Positions 4,968 through 5,282 of a stretch of 5,282 nucleotides of DNA are shown in pieces. The stretch covers positions 1 to 5,282 of the forward strand of contig DXEO01000127.1 in the NCBI GenBank assembly GCA_019114925.1. Reading direction: 5' to 3'. A program made the translations under genes and the position numbers. This stretch comes from Candidatus Corynebacterium faecipullorum. GTDB taxonomy: Bacteria > Actinomycetota > Actinomycetes > Mycobacteriales > Mycobacteriaceae. Every line of letters starts with the position of its first letter. Within the stretch, counting starts at the first letter, position 1. The notes beneath the pieces were generated by a model. That model searched no databases, was not told where the DNA came from, and was given only the letters and a program-made list of their open reading frames with translations.

Positions 4968-5028
4968 GGATTAACACTAACTCCGCGAGCAGTCCGAGAA
5001 GACTGCGGTTAGAAGCTAGTGGGCAAAC

Positions 5029-5282
5029 TTAGCCCTGGAAGCGCGGGAATGCGGAGCGGCCGGCGTAAACAGCAGCATCACCCAGCTCCTGCTCAATACG
5101 CAGCAGCTGGTTGTACTTGGCCACGCGCTCAGAGCGGGCCGGAGCACCGGTCTTGATCTGGCCACAGTTCAGGGCGACTGCGAGGTCAGCGATGGTGGTG
5201 TCCTCGGTCTCACCGGAGCGGTGGGACATCATGGTGCGGTAGCCGTTGCGGTGAGCCAGCTCGACGGCGTCAAAGGTCTCGG
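5029..5282 (-). CDS. eno: Enolase, C-terminal part (start beyond window)
   Basis: The last 83 residues and the stop codon are present; the frame is open to the window edge. Enolase converts 2-phosphoglycerate to phosphoenolpyruvate in glycolysis. The signature SHRSGET (visible residues 19-25) holds the residues matching yeast His373, Arg374 and Ser375. GQIKTG (40-45) holds the Lys matching yeast Lys396, which binds substrate. The segment APARSERVAKYNQLLRIE and the ending SAFPRFQG are typical of corynebacterial enolases. All active-site residues in the visible part are intact. It is followed by a terminator and then by the ftsB cluster, as in M. tuberculosis Rv1023-Rv1026. Confidence 0.98.
   Translation of the reverse strand, partial: ETFDAVELAHRNGYRTMMSHRSGETEDTTIADLAVALNCGQIKTGAPARSERVAKYNQLLRIEQELGDAAVYAGRSAFPRFQG

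Noticed and set aside
4710..5032. Two overlapping plus-strand open frames near the ftsB and enolase junction
   Set aside because: They run through the enolase terminator and the antisense of ftsB and have no ribosome binding site.
1..5282. Mobile element, CRISPR array, defence or biosynthetic system
   Set aside because: No transposase or integrase frame, no regularly spaced repeats and no effector genes are visible; gene content is core housekeeping plus one lipoprotein.

Overview
The window comes from an actinobacterium, most likely a Corynebacterium. The gene order enolase, FtsB/DivIC-type septum protein, DUF501 protein, short Ppx/GppA phosphatase is the order known from corynebacteria and mycobacteria (Rv1023 to Rv1026 in M. 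tuberculosis; eno to ppx2 in C. glutamicum). The proteins read as corynebacterial and the genes are moderately GC-rich. The species cannot be named from this sequence. Every supported gene lies on the minus strand, so transcription runs from high to low coordinates.

Right part (5282 to 2572): the C-terminal 83 residues of enolase end at 5029 and are followed by a hairpin terminator (4936-4967). Then come ftsB-like (4792-4289), the DUF501 gene (4263-3706) and ppx2-like (3689-2727), with gaps of 25 and 16 bases. These three genes are probably co-transcribed. Below them, after a perfect 8-bp inverted repeat, is a tRNA-Leu gene with anticodon UAA and an encoded CCA. This tRNA has only a 5-nt variable loop, although Leu tRNAs normally carry a long variable arm.

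Middle part (2571 to 1431): a regulatory intergenic region precedes a gene for a seven-segment BAX inhibitor-1/YccA-type membrane protein (2304-1504). Upstream of it I see a close match to an ECF SigH-type promoter. Between that promoter and the start codon is a GC-rich hairpin followed by five T, which looks like an intrinsic terminator or attenuator. The gene ends at a perfect 21-bp stem terminator (1437-1481).

Left part (1430 to 1): about 770 bases hold no convincing gene but do hold several palindromes and two candidate minus-strand promoters. They lead into a lipoprotein gene (664 to the window edge, partial) that resembles DUF3558 proteins. One candidate promoter has a 19-bp palindrome inside an over-long 20-bp spacer, the layout used by MerR-type regulators. 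A stable 17-bp hairpin sits about 30 bases before the lipoprotein start.

I see no mobile element, CRISPR array or defence system. The genes are ordinary core genes plus a lipoprotein. What merits a second look is the regulatory DNA and the tRNA.
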